Notes: generated by a model from the letters alone, not told the origin. 64,000 nt of DNA from Paracoccaceae bacterium (GCA_027013095.1 JALUYI010000035.1:62001-126000); one strand, 5' to 3'. Counted from the stretch's first letter, positions 35,306-46,204 are shown. Translations and numbers: made by a program.

Positions 35306-36736
35306 TCAGCGTCCTTTCCCGTTAAAGACGGTGTCCTTGTAGACCCGGTCCTTTGTTTCCATATCTTCGACCCAAATGCGGATGTCTGTCAAACCCGCCT
35401 TAGCCGCCGGTGAATTGCGAAATGCCGTTACGAACAGCTTGTGCGAGCCAGTCTCGTCGGCAGGAACCGTAACCATGCCGTCCTTTTGTCCCTGAACGGT
35501 GGTGCCGAAAATACCTTTTGGCGTGACCGAGATCATGAACCGATGCGCCTGACCCTGCTTGTTGTGGATCCGCAAGTTGAAGGTGTTTCGGATCGAGCCG
35601 TCCGAAAGCGTCACATAGACCGGGTTGCGTACCGGCGAGACGTTGAAATCGATGTTCGAGCGCAGGAACAGGGCGGCGATCAGGAATGCCCCGACCCCGG
35701 CCCAGAGAACGGTATAGATGATCGTGCGCAGCCGCAGGATGTGTTTCCAGACAGGTTTGGGGGGTTTTCCCGAGCGCTCGCGTGCTTCGTCGGTCAGGGC
35801 CATGTAATCGATCAGGCCGCGGGGCTTGCCGACCTTGGCCATCATGCCGTCGCAGGCGTCGATGCACAATGCGCAGGTGATGCAGGCCAGTTGCTGCCCG
35901 TCGCGGATATCGATGCCCATCGGGCAGACATTGACGCAAGCATTACAGTCGATGCAATCGCCCAACTTGTCGGCATCCGCGGATTTGCGATGCTTGCCGC
36001 GCGGCTCGCCCCGCCAGGCGCGGTAGGCGACGGTGATCGTGTCCTCGTCCATCATCGCCGCCTGAATTCGCGGCCACGGGCACATGTAGATGCAGATTTG
36101 CTCGCGGGCAAACCCGCCGAACAGAAAGGTCGTTCCGGTCAGCGACAGGATGAACACATAGGCGATATAAGGCGCGCTGCCATGCACCAGCTGTTGCAAA
36201 AGGGTGGGGGCGTCGGCGAAATAGAACACCCAAGCCCCGCCGGTTGCGACGCTGATCAGAAGCCAGACAAACCATTTGGTCAGGCGCAGGCGAATCTTGT
36301 GGGCGTCCCACTTGGCCTTGTAAAGGCGGACGCGGGCATTGCGGTCGCCCTCGATCCAGCGCTCGACAGTAACAAAAAGGTCGGTCCATACGGTTTGCGG
36401 ACAGGCATATCCACACCAGACCCGCCCTAGCGCCGAGGTGAACAGAAACAGACCAAGCCCCGCCATGATCAGAAGGCCCGCGACAAAGTAGAATTCCTGT
36501 GGCCAGATCTCGATCCAGAAAAAGAAGAATCGACGTGTAGAGAGATCGATCAGCACCGCCTGATCGGGCAGGTTTGGCCCCCGGTCCCAGCGGATCCACG
36601 GAGTGATATAATAGATCCCAAGGGTGACGATCATCAGGCTCCATTTCAGGCTGCGGAAAAAACCGTAAACCCGGCGCGGAAAGATCGGTTCCTGTGCGGC
36701 ATAAAGTTTCGGGGGCTCTTCGGCAGAGTTTGTCAT
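35306..36736 (-). CDS. ccoG: Cytochrome c oxidase accessory protein CcoG (polyferredoxin)
   Basis: This 476-residue membrane iron-sulfur protein matches CcoG/RdxA/FixG, which is reported to reduce copper for cbb3 assembly. It has several N-terminal helices, CGYACPQTVW, CMCPWPR-like YMCPWPRIQ, and two ferredoxin clusters: CIDCNACVNVCPMGID and CITCALCIDACDG. The C-terminal periplasmic Ig-like domain (from about residue 370) is typical. It is the first gene of ccoGHIS, separated from ccoP by a terminator, so it has its own promoter; no FNR box is seen before it. Confidence 0.95.
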   Translation of the reverse strand: MTNSAEEPPKLYAAQEPIFPRRVYGFFRSLKWSLMIVTLGIYYITPWIRWDRGPNLPDQAVLIDLSTRRFFFFWIEIWPQEFYFVAGLLIMAGLGLFLFTSALGRVWCGYACPQTVWTDLFVTVERWIEGDRNARVRLYKAKWDAHKIRLRLTKWFVWLLISVATGGAWVFYFADAPTLLQQLVHGSAPYIAYVFILSLTGTTFLFGGFAREQICIYMCPWPRIQAAMMDEDTITVAYRAWRGEPRGKHRKSADADKLGDCIDCNACVNVCPMGIDIRDGQQLACITCALCIDACDGMMAKVGKPRGLIDYMALTDEARERSGKPPKPVWKHILRLRTIIYTVLWAGVGAFLIAALFLRSNIDFNVSPVRNPVYVTLSDGSIRNTFNLRIHNKQGQAHRFMISVTPKGIFGTTVQGQKDGMVTVPADETGSHKLFVTAFRNSPAAKAGLTDIRIWVEDMETKDRVYKDTVFNGKGR

Positions 36737-36860
36737 CCTGAGAAATCCTTGGGCCTGTTCGCGACTGGTTTCGCGATTTGTCGGCTGGGTTGGTGTTGTG
36801 CTACTCTAGAAACTGGTGCGGCCCGGCGCTTGGGAAAAGCGCGTAAAGTCGTCGCAGGTC

Positions 36861-36944
36861 ATAAAAGACACCGGCTCCCCTACGGTGTGAACAGGACGGG
36901 GGAGCCGGTGCCGGATCCTCCGGGCGCAAGAGGGAGCGCCCGGA
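36861..36944 (-). terminator. Double hairpin terminating ccoNOQP
   Basis: After the ccoP stop, minus-strand transcription meets a 9-bp stem (36944-36936 with 36927-36919), then a 12-bp perfect stem (CACCGGCTCCCC 36869-36880 with its complement 36899-36910). This is followed by TCTTTTAT. It separates ccoNOQP from ccoGHIS. Confidence 0.75.
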
Positions 36945-36954
36945 GAACATGTGT

Positions 36955-37818
36955 TTATTCACCACCGCCTTGCTGGTGAATATAGGTGGCGACCTGACGA
37001 ATTTGCGATTCGCTCAGACGGCCGGACCATGCGGGCATGACGCCCTTGCGGCCGTAGGTGACCGTCTTGGTGATGGTCTTGACGTCGCCGCCATAAAGCC
37101 AGATCGCGTCGGTCAGGTTCGGGGCACCGAAATCACGCCCGCCTTTGGCATCTTCGCCGTGACAGGCCGCGCAATTGTCGGCAAACACCGTGGCCCCGGC
37201 CTTGGCGGCCGCCTTGTCGGCCTGACCGCCCGAGATCGACAGGACATATTGAACGACATTGGCAATCTCTGCCTTGGACAGCTGGTCGCCCCACGCTGGC
37301 ATTTCGGAATCGCGCGTGTCCGGGTCGGCGGCATAGCGAATGCCGTGGCTGACCGTCTGGTGGATGTCCTGAATGGTTCCGCCCCAGAGCCAGTCGTCGT
37401 CGATCAGGCTGGGAAAGCCCTTGGCCCCGTTGGCCCCGGCGCCGTGACATTGGGCGCACCATGTCCGGAACACCGCCGCGCCGCCGTTCATGGCATAGCT
37501 GTTCAGCTCGGGGTCTTTCTCGATGGCGTTGAGATCGGCCGAGGCCAGACGCTTGTCCACAGCGGCATTGGCGTCGTTATATTTCTTGATCTCCTTGGCG
37601 ACATCCGCGCGTGAACTGTAATGCCCAAGGCCAGCCCAGGCCCCCTTTGTCGAGATCGGCCACGAGGGATACCAGATGAACAGGTAGATCGCAAAGGCGA
37701 TGCAGGCATAGAACGTCCACAGCCACCAGCGCGGCAACGGGTTGTCCAGTTCTTCGATCCCGTCCCAGCTGTGACCCGTGGTTGGCACCTCGGGGTGTTT
37801 GTCGTCTTTCTTGCTCAT
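36955..37818 (-). CDS. ccoP: cbb3-type cytochrome c oxidase subunit III, di-haem c
   Basis: This 287-residue subunit feeds electrons to CcoO/CcoN. One N-terminal helix (about residues 33-50) anchors two cytochrome c domains with CAQCH (Cys121, Cys124, His125) and CAACH (Cys216, Cys219, His220). Methionine ligands are in EMPAWG and VMPAWSG. The N terminus has the usual HSWDGIEELDNPLPRWW signature. It overlaps ccoQ by 4 bp. Confidence 0.97.
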   Translation of the reverse strand: MSKKDDKHPEVPTTGHSWDGIEELDNPLPRWWLWTFYACIAFAIYLFIWYPSWPISTKGAWAGLGHYSSRADVAKEIKKYNDANAAVDKRLASADLNAIEKDPELNSYAMNGGAAVFRTWCAQCHGAGANGAKGFPSLIDDDWLWGGTIQDIHQTVSHGIRYAADPDTRDSEMPAWGDQLSKAEIANVVQYVLSISGGQADKAAAKAGATVFADNCAACHGEDAKGGRDFGAPNLTDAIWLYGGDVKTITKTVTYGRKGVMPAWSGRLSESQIRQVATYIHQQGGGE

Positions 37819-38039
37819 GTCCGGGTCTCCTTCCGGGGGGTCGGGTTTGTCTCGTCGATGGTTTTCAGATCATCCTCCAGATTGTCACCGCGCAGCAGAA
37901 CGATGTTGGCGGCTTCTGCGTATTTCTTCTTGGCTCCGGGACGGAGATAGGTTCTGACCAGCACCAGAAGAAAGACAAAGAGCATCAGAAACATGCCCCA
38001 ACTTTCGGCAAATTCCCGCAGGATATTATACTTGTCCAT
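37815..38039 (-). CDS. ccoQ: cbb3-type cytochrome c oxidase subunit CcoQ
   Basis: This 74-residue one-helix protein (MFLMLFVFLLVLVRTYLRPGAKKKYAEAANI) matches CcoQ, a small stabilising subunit. Position between ccoO and ccoP is diagnostic. The C terminus is longer and more acidic than in shorter CcoQ forms. It overlaps ccoP by 4 bp and starts 14 bp after ccoO. Confidence 0.92.
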   Translation of the reverse strand: MDKYNILREFAESWGMFLMLFVFLLVLVRTYLRPGAKKKYAEAANIVLLRGDNLEDDLKTIDETNPTPRKETRT

Positions 38040-38053
38040 GTTCAGCCCTCCCC

Positions 38054-38782
38054 TCAGCGGCTTGCGTCTGGAATGAAGGTCGAGAAATCAACCATCGTAC
38101 CAAGAACTTGCAAATAGGCAATCAGGGCGTCCATCTCGGTCAGCTGTGGCTGGCCGTCAAAGTTGCGCACGTTGACCTTGTCACCATAGCGTTTCAGGAG
38201 CCCGGATGTGTCAGCATCGGGGTTGGCCTGGGCCTTGAAATCGGCCAGTGCGTTGGCGATCTGCTCATCCGTGTAAGGGACACCCACCTCGCGGTTGGTC
38301 TTCATCACGTCGGCGATATATTTGCCATCGATGACGTCATGCAGCATGAAGCCATAGGTCGGCATCACGCTCTCGGGGACAACCGAGCGCGGGTCGGTCA
38401 GGTGGTGGACGTGCCACTCATCCGAGTAGCGTCCTCCAACCCGGGCCAGATCAGGGCCGGTGCGTTCCGAGCCCCACTGGAACGGGTGGTCATACATCGA
38501 CTCTGCGGCCAGCGAATACGGCCCATAGCGTTCGACCTCGTCGCGCAACGGGCGGATCATCTGGCTGTGGCAGAGATAGCACCCCTCGCGCACGTAGATG
38601 TTCCTCCCGGCCAGCTCCAGCGGGGTATAAGGGCGCATGCCCTTCACCTTTTCGATGGTGTTCTGGATGTAAAAGAGGGGAACGATCTCGACCAGACCGC
38701 CAACCGAAACGACCAGCAGGCTGAGAATCAGCAGAACCGTCGCGTTGGTTTCGATGAACTTGTGTTTTGATAGTAACGACAT
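38054..38782 (-). CDS. ccoO: cbb3-type cytochrome c oxidase subunit II, mono-haem c
   Basis: This 242-residue subunit has an N-terminal helix (about residues 15-36), a haem c site CYLCH (Cys68, Cys71, His72), the motif [20 protein letters not shown] and the axial methionine region MPTYGFM. It takes electrons from CcoP to CcoN. It starts 15 bp after ccoN. Confidence 0.97.
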   Translation of the reverse strand: MSLLSKHKFIETNATVLLILSLLVVSVGGLVEIVPLFYIQNTIEKVKGMRPYTPLELAGRNIYVREGCYLCHSQMIRPLRDEVERYGPYSLAAESMYDHPFQWGSERTGPDLARVGGRYSDEWHVHHLTDPRSVVPESVMPTYGFMLHDVIDGKYIADVMKTNREVGVPYTDEQIANALADFKAQANPDADTSGLLKRYGDKVNVRNFDGQPQLTEMDALIAYLQVLGTMVDFSTFIPDASR

Positions 38783-38797
38783 GTTTCTCTGCCTCTC

Positions 38798-40399
38798 TTA
38801 TTCAGCCGGAACCGCAGAGGCGGTCAGGTCGGATTTGGCCGGTGCACTGGTGACGGTCTTCCAGAGGTTGACCACCATGATCACCCCGCCAGTGAGGTAA
38901 AGAACCCCGCCCAGTCCGCGGATGATATACATCGGGTGCATCGCTGCGACCGTGTCGGCAAACGAGTTCACCAGAAAGCCTTGCGCATCGACTTCGCGCC
39001 ACATCAGGCCCTGGGTGATCCCCGCAACCCACATCGAGCTGGCGTAAAGAACGATACCAATGGTGGCCAGCCAGAAGTGCCACGAGACCATGGACAGGCT
39101 GTAAAGCCGCTCTTTCTTCCACAGGCGCGGGGTCAGGAAGTAAAGTGCGCCAAAGGTGATCATGCCGTTCCAGCCCAGAGCGCCGGAATGCACGTGGCCG
39201 ATGGTCCAGTTGGTGTAGTGGCTGAGGCTGTTGACAGCGCGGATCGACATCACCGGACCTTCAAAGGTGGACATGCCATAAAAGGCCACCGAGATCACCA
39301 TCATCCGCAGGATCGGATCGGTCCTCAGCTTGTCCCACGCCCCCGAAAGGGTCATCAGTCCGTTGATCATACCACCCCAGGAGGGCATCCACAGCATGAT
39401 GGAAAAGGCCATGCCCAGATATTGTGCCCAGTCGGGCAGGGCGGTGTAGTGCAGGTGGTGCGGGCCGGCCCAGATGTAAAGAAAGATCAGCGCCCAGAAG
39501 TGGATGATCGACAGTTTATAGCTGTAGACCGGGCGTTCGGCCTGCTTGGGCACAAAGTAATACATCATCCCAAGGAACCCGGCCGTCAGAAAGAACCCGA
39601 CCGCGTTGTGGCCATACCACCACTGGGTCATCGCATCCTGCACCCCGGCAAACAGCTGCACGGATTTGGACCCAAAGATCGATACCGGCACAGCGAGGTT
39701 GTTGATGACGTGCAGCATCGCGATCGTCACGATAAAGCTGAGGTAGAACCAGTTGGCCACGTAGATGTGTTTTTCCTTGCGTTTCAGGATGGTGCCAAAG
39801 AACACCGCCAGATAGGCGACCCAGACGATGGTCAGCCAGATATCCACATACCATTCCGGCTCGGCATATTCCTTGGACTGGGTGACCCCCATCAGATAGC
39901 CGGTCGCGGCCAGCACGATGAACAGCTGATAGCCCCAGAACACGAACCACGCCATGTTGCCCCCCCAGAGCCGCGCTGCACTGGTGCGCTGCACGACATA
40001 AAACGAGGTGGCGATCAGGGCGTTGCCGCCAAAGGCAAAAATGACCGCTGATGTGTGCAGCGGCCGCAGGCGCCCAAAGTTGCCGTAACCTTGGAGGAAC
40101 TCGAAATTGAGGTGCGGAAAGGCCAGTTGAAAGGCAATGAAGGTCCCGGCCAGAAAGCCGACAATTCCCCAGAACCCGGTGGCGATCACCCCGGCGCGAA
40201 TGACCCCGTCCATATAGCCGGTCGGTGCCGGTTTTGGTGGATCGTTGGTGTGCCGCAGCGTGTAGATGAACAGGCCGCCGGCTATTATGACGATCAGGAT
40301 CGCATGTAGCTCAAAGGCAAAATCATGTGCAAAATTGGCTGCCATCGCCGCAAACAGCGTGATGACCGCCAACACAATCAGTTTCAAGTAGTCCAGCAT
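38798..40399 (-). CDS. ccoN: cbb3-type cytochrome c oxidase subunit I
   Basis: This 533-residue catalytic subunit reduces O2 and pumps protons with high oxygen affinity. About twelve helices are visible. Haem and CuB histidines are recognisable in [59 protein letters not shown] and [21 protein letters not shown]. The conserved tyrosine of the cbb3 active site lies in the Tyr-rich block near [19 protein letters not shown]. It is the first gene of ccoNOQP, with an FNR-type site about 100 bp upstream. Confidence 0.97.
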   Translation of the reverse strand: MLDYLKLIVLAVITLFAAMAANFAHDFAFELHAILIVIIAGGLFIYTLRHTNDPPKPAPTGYMDGVIRAGVIATGFWGIVGFLAGTFIAFQLAFPHLNFEFLQGYGNFGRLRPLHTSAVIFAFGGNALIATSFYVVQRTSAARLWGGNMAWFVFWGYQLFIVLAATGYLMGVTQSKEYAEPEWYVDIWLTIVWVAYLAVFFGTILKRKEKHIYVANWFYLSFIVTIAMLHVINNLAVPVSIFGSKSVQLFAGVQDAMTQWWYGHNAVGFFLTAGFLGMMYYFVPKQAERPVYSYKLSIIHFWALIFLYIWAGPHHLHYTALPDWAQYLGMAFSIMLWMPSWGGMINGLMTLSGAWDKLRTDPILRMMVISVAFYGMSTFEGPVMSIRAVNSLSHYTNWTIGHVHSGALGWNGMITFGALYFLTPRLWKKERLYSLSMVSWHFWLATIGIVLYASSMWVAGITQGLMWREVDAQGFLVNSFADTVAAMHPMYIIRGLGGVLYLTGGVIMVVNLWKTVTSAPAKSDLTASAVPAE

Positions 40400-40492
40400 C
40401 GAGTGTCCCTTCGTTTTTTTGCGCGCACCTGTCCTGGTCGCGATCTGGTCCCGACCATAGACGACAACTGGTCAAACCGGCGCGAAGATTCT

Positions 40493-40506
40493 TTGATCTA
40501 TGTCAA
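40493..40506. promoter_or_regulatory. FNR-type box in the ccoN/usp divergent region
   Basis: TTGATCTATGTCAA matches the FNR/FnrL consensus TTGAT-N4-ATCAA with one mismatch. Its centre is 100 bp before the ccoN start and 114 bp before the stress-protein start. The linked fnrL gene makes FnrL the likely binder, activating ccoNOQP at low oxygen. Confidence 0.75.
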
Positions 40507-40541
40507 AAAAGTCTGAACAGAGACTGTGCGATATTGTCCGA

Positions 40542-40555
40542 TTGATTCATGTCAT
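40542..40555. promoter_or_regulatory. Second, weaker FNR-type box before the stress-protein gene
   Basis: TTGATTCATGTCAT fits TTGAT-N4-ATCAA with two mismatches. An AT run containing TATATA (40573-40580) about 30 bp downstream could be the -10 of the usp promoter, placing this box near -40, the class II activator position. Confidence 0.5.
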
Positions 40556-40613
40556 TGAGGCGAAGACTTCGCTATATATACCATGATCGGACCCACAAGA
40601 AAGGAGTCTTTGA

Positions 40614-41450
40614 ATGGCCTATAAAACGATAATGAGTGTGTGGGACGCCCGCGAGCAGAGCCACGCCGCCGTCGATATGGCCGCGCGTATGGTGGCGGCC
40701 GAAGACGGGCACCTGACGGTCCTGTGCCTTGGTGTGGACCGAATTCAACCGGGGCTCTATTACGCCGGAGCAGCGCCATCGGTGATGGATGACGGGATGC
40801 AGATGGCCCGCGATGACGCCAAGAAATTCGAAACCGAGGCCCGGGCGATGCTGGACGCAGCCAAAATCAACTGGTCCTGCCACCCGATGGTGGCCCAGAT
40901 CAGCGGGATTTCCTATGCGGTCGGCTCGGTCGCACGCTACAGCGACCTTGTGGTTTTGCCATCGCCCTACGCCGGTGGGGCAGGGGAAGACGCGTCGCTG
41001 GTTCTGGAAAGCGTGATGTTTGACGGGCACGCGCCGGTTCTGGTTTGTCCTTCGACAGGTTGCGAGTTGCCCGGCAAGCGCATCGTCGTGGCCTGGAACC
41101 AGAGCGCCGAAGCTCTCGCCGCGATTCGGGCGGCGATGCCGTTTCTGGTCGCGGCCGAAGCCGTCGATATCGCCATCGTCGATCCCGGTCGCCATGACAA
41201 GCACGAGAGCGACCCGGGGGTGCAATTGTCAAAGATGCTGGCCCGGCACGGAGCCAATGTGACCGTGACGGTTCTGGCCCGGACGATGCCCAAGGTGGTC
41301 GAGGTGCTCGAACGGCACGTGACCGATTTTGGCGCCGACCTGCTGGTCATGGGGGCCTATGGTCATTCGCGGTTTCGCGAGTCCATTCTGGGTGGCGCAA
41401 CCCGCGACATGCTGCAAACGGCAACCTTCCCGGTCTTCATGGCACATTGA
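40614..41450 (+). CDS. Universal stress protein, two UspA domains
   Basis: This 278-residue cytoplasmic protein has two Usp domains in tandem. The first starts YKTIMSVWDAREQSHAAVDMAARM; the second (about from residue 155) starts KRIVVAWNQSAEALAAIRAAMPFL. The second ends with the ATP-binding signature VMGAYGHSRFRESILGGATRDML. The first domain's equivalent loop is degenerate, so one nucleotide site per chain is likely. An AAAGGAG precedes ATG 40614. Usp genes often sit beside cco/fnr loci and respond to low oxygen, which fits the FNR-type boxes here. Confidence 0.92.
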   Translation: MAYKTIMSVWDAREQSHAAVDMAARMVAAEDGHLTVLCLGVDRIQPGLYYAGAAPSVMDDGMQMARDDAKKFETEARAMLDAAKINWSCHPMVAQISGISYAVGSVARYSDLVVLPSPYAGGAGEDASLVLESVMFDGHAPVLVCPSTGCELPGKRIVVAWNQSAEALAAIRAAMPFLVAAEAVDIAIVDPGRHDKHESDPGVQLSKMLARHGANVTVTVLARTMPKVVEVLERHVTDFGADLLVMGAYGHSRFRESILGGATRDMLQTATFPVFMAH

Positions 41451-41497
41451 ACGCGCCAAAGCCGGGGGCGGGATCGGAAAAAACCTTGCGCGGCCGC

Positions 41498-42244
41498 TCA
41501 GGTCAGCATTCCGCCGTCGGAATCGTCTCCGGTCTCGTTCATTAGGCGGGCGAAATCAGGGACGGTGACGTGGCGTTTCCCCTCCAGCTCGATGATGCCC
41601 TCCCGTTTCAGCGCCGAGATTTGTCGGCTGACCGTTTCCAGCGTGACGCCAAGGTAATCGGCCATCGCCTCGCGCGAAAGCGGCAGGTCAAAGCGCACAT
41701 TGCTGCTGGCCGAGGCCAATCGCAGATGGGCGTCCCGCCGCGCCAGGATTGTCAGCAGGCTGGCGATCTTTTCCCGCGCCGTCTTGCGCCCGAGCAGCAA
41801 CATCCATTCCCGCGCTGCGTCCAGCTCATCCAAGGTCATTTCCAGCAGCCGCGACGAGATCGAGGCCGAGCGGCCCAGCAGTTCTTCAAACGGGGCCTTG
41901 GCAAATTTGCACAGCGTCACCTCGTTTGCCGCAACTACGTCAAAGGGGGCGTAATCCCGCCCCGGGCGGCCAACGAAATCGCTGGGCAACAGCAAGCCGA
42001 CCATCTGCCGCCGGCCGTCCTCCATCGTTTGCGACAGGGCCGCCACCCCGGTGACTACCGAGCCGACGAACTGCACCTTGTCTCCGGCCCAGACGATCGT
42101 TTGCCCCGGTGCGTAGGTCTTGTAGGATTTCATCTGGTCCAACAGCGCCAATTCGTCCTCTTCACAGCGCGCGCAGACCGCCCGATACCGTATCGGACAA
42201 CTCTCGCAGGAGGATTCGGCTAACAAATTGGCCTGGACGCTCAT
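41498..42244 (-). CDS. fnrL: Crp/Fnr family oxygen-sensing regulator FnrL
   Basis: This 248-residue transcription factor senses O2 through a 4Fe-4S cluster. Cluster ligand candidates are Cys13, Cys16, Cys24, Cys27 and Cys112, the arrangement of FnrL rather than of Crp. The cyclic-nucleotide-like domain spans about 30-150. The C-terminal helix-turn-helix carries the FNR-type recognition sequence ETVSR in REAMADYLGVTLETVSRQIS, so it should bind TTGAT-N4-ATCAA. AAGGATAATA precedes the ATG. A perfect FNR box lies only 21 bp from the start codon, suggesting autoregulation. Confidence 0.95.
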   Translation of the reverse strand: MSVQANLLAESSCESCPIRYRAVCARCEEDELALLDQMKSYKTYAPGQTIVWAGDKVQFVGSVVTGVAALSQTMEDGRRQMVGLLLPSDFVGRPGRDYAPFDVVAANEVTLCKFAKAPFEELLGRSASISSRLLEMTLDELDAAREWMLLLGRKTAREKIASLLTILARRDAHLRLASASSNVRFDLPLSREAMADYLGVTLETVSRQISALKREGIIELEGKRHVTVPDFARLMNETGDDSDGGMLT

Positions 42245-42258
42245 TATTATCCTTGGAT

Positions 42259-42272
42259 TTGATCTTGATCAA
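42259..42272. promoter_or_regulatory. Perfect FNR box between fnrL and hemN
   Basis: TTGATCTTGATCAA is an exact TTGAT-N4-ATCAA palindrome. Its centre (42265.5) is 41.5 bp before the hemN ATG and 21 bp before the fnrL ATG. It suits activation of hemN and repression of fnrL by FnrL. Confidence 0.88.
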
Positions 42273-42295
42273 GGTAAGGTCGGAACATACACCCC

Positions 42296-42301
42296 TAGAT
42301 A
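42296..42301 (+). promoter_or_regulatory. Predicted -10 element of hemN
   Basis: TAGATA ends 5 bases before the hemN ATG. If used as -10, transcription begins at or next to the start codon, and the FNR box is at -41.5. No ribosome site lies between, so a leaderless message is predicted. Confidence 0.5.
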
Positions 42302-42306
42302 CGACA

Positions 42307-43662
42307 ATGACAGACAATAGACAACTCGCCAACCTCGGTTTGTTTGAATCGAAGGTTCCCAGATATACGAGCTATCCGACTGCTCCGCACTTTACCACCG
42401 GGGTGCAGCGGCCCGAGTTCGAACGCTGGCTGCGTGCCGTCAAACCGGGCGCATCCATATCATTATACGTCCACATTCCGTTCTGCCGGCGCCTGTGCTG
42501 GTTCTGCGCCTGTCGGACCCAAGGCGTGCGCACGGACGACCCTGTGCATTCCTATCTGGGGACGCTGATGGAGGATATCGGGCAGGTCGGGCTGGCTCTG
42601 CCCGAGGGTGTGACCCTTGCGCGCCTCCATTGGGGCGGCGGGACACCGACCATCCTTTCGCCAAAGATGATCGAAATGCTGGCCGGGCGAATCAAGCAGT
42701 TCATGCCGTTTGCCGACGGGGCCGAATTTTCGGTCGAGGTGGACCCCAGCGAGGTTGACGAGGCGCGCATGGATGCGCTTGCGGCCGCCGGCATGAACCG
42801 GGCAAGCATCGGCATTCAGGATTTCAACCCGGAAATTCAAAAGACGATCGGCCGCGAGCAGAGCTTTGAACTGACCGCAGCGACGGCGGAAAAGCTGCGG
42901 GCACGGGGGATTCACAGCCTGAATACCGATATTCTTTACGGCTTGCCGGATCAGGACAGGGCCAGCATCGAGGACACGACGCGCAAGCTGATCAGCCTCG
43001 GGCCGGACCGCGTCGCGCTTTATGGCTATGCCCATGTTCCGTGGATGGCCAAGCGGCAAACGATGATTCCCGAGGACCGGTTGCCCAATTCGATTTCGCG
43101 CCTTGACCTTTACGACGCGGCGCGCAAATTATTTCTTAATGCGGGCTATAGCGGGATCGGGATCGACCATTTTGCCAAGATCGGCGACGGTCTGGATGTT
43201 GCCGCGCGTGAAGGTCGGCTGCGGCGGAATTTTCAGGGCTACACCGATGACCGCTGTGACACGCTGATCGGCCTCGGGGCGTCGGCGATTTCACGGTTTC
43301 CTCAGGGTTATGTGCAAAATGTCAGCGCCACCGCAGGCTATCTTGCGCAGGTGCGCGACGGCAAGTTTGCAGCCGCGCGCGGCCATGCCTTTGCCGGGGA
43401 TGACTTGTTGCGGGCCCGTGTGATCGAAGAACTGATGTGCGCGTTCCGCGTGGATCTTGACAAGATTGAGGCCGAGTTTGACGAGGTCGAGGTCGATCTG
43501 CGGCTGGAACTGGCGCGCGTTCATCAAAAGTTTTCGCCGTTCACGCGCCAGACCAACGCGGTGCTGGAAATCACGCCACAGGGCCAGCCCCTGACCCGGA
43601 TGATCGCCCGCGAGTTTGACGCCTACAGCATGGATGCCGCCGGCCACAGCCTGGCCATATAG
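42307..43662 (+). CDS. hemN: Oxygen-independent coproporphyrinogen III oxidase
   Basis: This 451-residue radical-SAM enzyme decarboxylates coproporphyrinogen III in haem and bacteriochlorophyll synthesis without O2. The 4Fe-4S motif is CxxxCxxC with an extra Cys (Cys60, Cys64, Cys67, Cys69) in HIPFCRRLCWFCACR, as in true HemN. The following blocks LHWGGGTPTIL, SVEVDPSEVD, GIQDFNPEIQKTIGREQ and IGIDHFAK also fit. The C-terminal HemN domain is present. The frame is open upstream to 42109, but ATG 42307 gives the normal HemN start. Regulation by the FNR box upstream is very likely. Confidence 0.95.
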   Translation: MTDNRQLANLGLFESKVPRYTSYPTAPHFTTGVQRPEFERWLRAVKPGASISLYVHIPFCRRLCWFCACRTQGVRTDDPVHSYLGTLMEDIGQVGLALPEGVTLARLHWGGGTPTILSPKMIEMLAGRIKQFMPFADGAEFSVEVDPSEVDEARMDALAAAGMNRASIGIQDFNPEIQKTIGREQSFELTAATAEKLRARGIHSLNTDILYGLPDQDRASIEDTTRKLISLGPDRVALYGYAHVPWMAKRQTMIPEDRLPNSISRLDLYDAARKLFLNAGYSGIGIDHFAKIGDGLDVAAREGRLRRNFQGYTDDRCDTLIGLGASAISRFPQGYVQNVSATAGYLAQVRDGKFAAARGHAFAGDDLLRARVIEELMCAFRVDLDKIEAEFDEVEVDLRLELARVHQKFSPFTRQTNAVLEITPQGQPLTRMIAREFDAYSMDAAGHSLAI

Positions 43663-43763
43663 GGTGAAGGTTTGGGAGGCGGGCTTATGCAGCTGGCCCC
43701 GTCCAAATCACGCCGGTGCCGGTTTTGCGTTGCAAAATGGCAGGGGATGTTCATATTGCGGTG

Positions 43764-44546
43764 ATGAACAATCTGACGATTTCCATTTTTCAGGCGGGCG
43801 ACCGTCATGAGAGTGCCGATGCGCGTTTGAGCTGGATGGATATGGTCGCCGAGCGCGCCTCGGATTCCGGCGCAGAGCTGCTGATTTGCCCGGAACTTAC
43901 CCTGTGCGGACACAGACTATCCGAACCGCTGGAACAGACGGCGCGACCGGCGCAGGGAGAATACGCCGAGCGCGTGGGCGAGATTGCGTTTCTGCACGAA
44001 ATCGCGATTGTTTTTGGCTATCCCGAGGCTGTTGAGGGCGGCTATTCCAATTCTGCCATGTTCATTGATGCAACGGGCAAGGCCATCACCAACCACCGCG
44101 CCCTCTATCCGGGTGCAGGGACGGACGGCGCGGCCTTTGTCCCGGGGGATCAGGCGCTGGTCTTTGACTATCAGGGCTGGAAACTGGCGGTCTTGATCGG
44201 GCGTGACCTTGAGCATCCCGAGGTTGCCCGCCATGCGGCGTTGAACGGGGCTGAGCTGCTTGTGGTTCCGGCCGCCCTTGGGGTCGGGCGCGAGGGTGTC
44301 GCGGAAAAGCTGGTGCCCGTCCGGGCACTGGAAAACGGCGTTTTCGTTGCTTATGCAAACTGGGCCCACAACAACGGCCCGGAGGCCTGTCTTGGCGGCA
44401 GTTGCATCATCTCGCCCACAGGGACGACCGAGGCCACCGGCGGGCGCGAGGCGACCATTCTTGAGGCAACGCTGCACAAGGACGCAATTTCAGAGGCCCG
44501 CCAAACCCAGCCTTACCTCGCTGAACGGCGCAGTTTCGGGGATTGA
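43764..44546 (+). CDS. Nitrilase-superfamily protein lacking the catalytic Lys and Cys
   Basis: This 260-residue carbon-nitrogen hydrolase-fold protein keeps the catalytic Glu44 (LLICPELTLCG) and overall family architecture. At the lysine position the sequence is NHRALYPG (Ala113 where YRKxHL has Lys). At the nucleophile position it is LIGRDLEHPEVARHAAL (Gly146 where CYDIxFPE has Cys). Both codons are plain in the DNA, GCC and GGG. It is therefore probably not a hydrolase, or uses other chemistry. The start ATG 43764 has no clear ribosome site; ATG 43737 is in frame. It lies about 100 bp after hemN and 12 bp from yejF, convergent. Confidence 0.82.
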   Translation: MNNLTISIFQAGDRHESADARLSWMDMVAERASDSGAELLICPELTLCGHRLSEPLEQTARPAQGEYAERVGEIAFLHEIAIVFGYPEAVEGGYSNSAMFIDATGKAITNHRALYPGAGTDGAAFVPGDQALVFDYQGWKLAVLIGRDLEHPEVARHAALNGAELLVVPAALGVGREGVAEKLVPVRALENGVFVAYANWAHNNGPEACLGGSCIISPTGTTEATGGREATILEATLHKDAISEARQTQPYLAERRSFGD

Positions 44547-44558
44547 GGGGGCTTGGCC

Positions 44559-46204
<1,646 letters not shown>

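Noticed and set aside
36737-36868. FNR box before ccoG
   Set aside because: No TTGAT-N4-ATCAA-like sequence is present in this gap, so I do not propose direct FnrL control of ccoGHIS from it.
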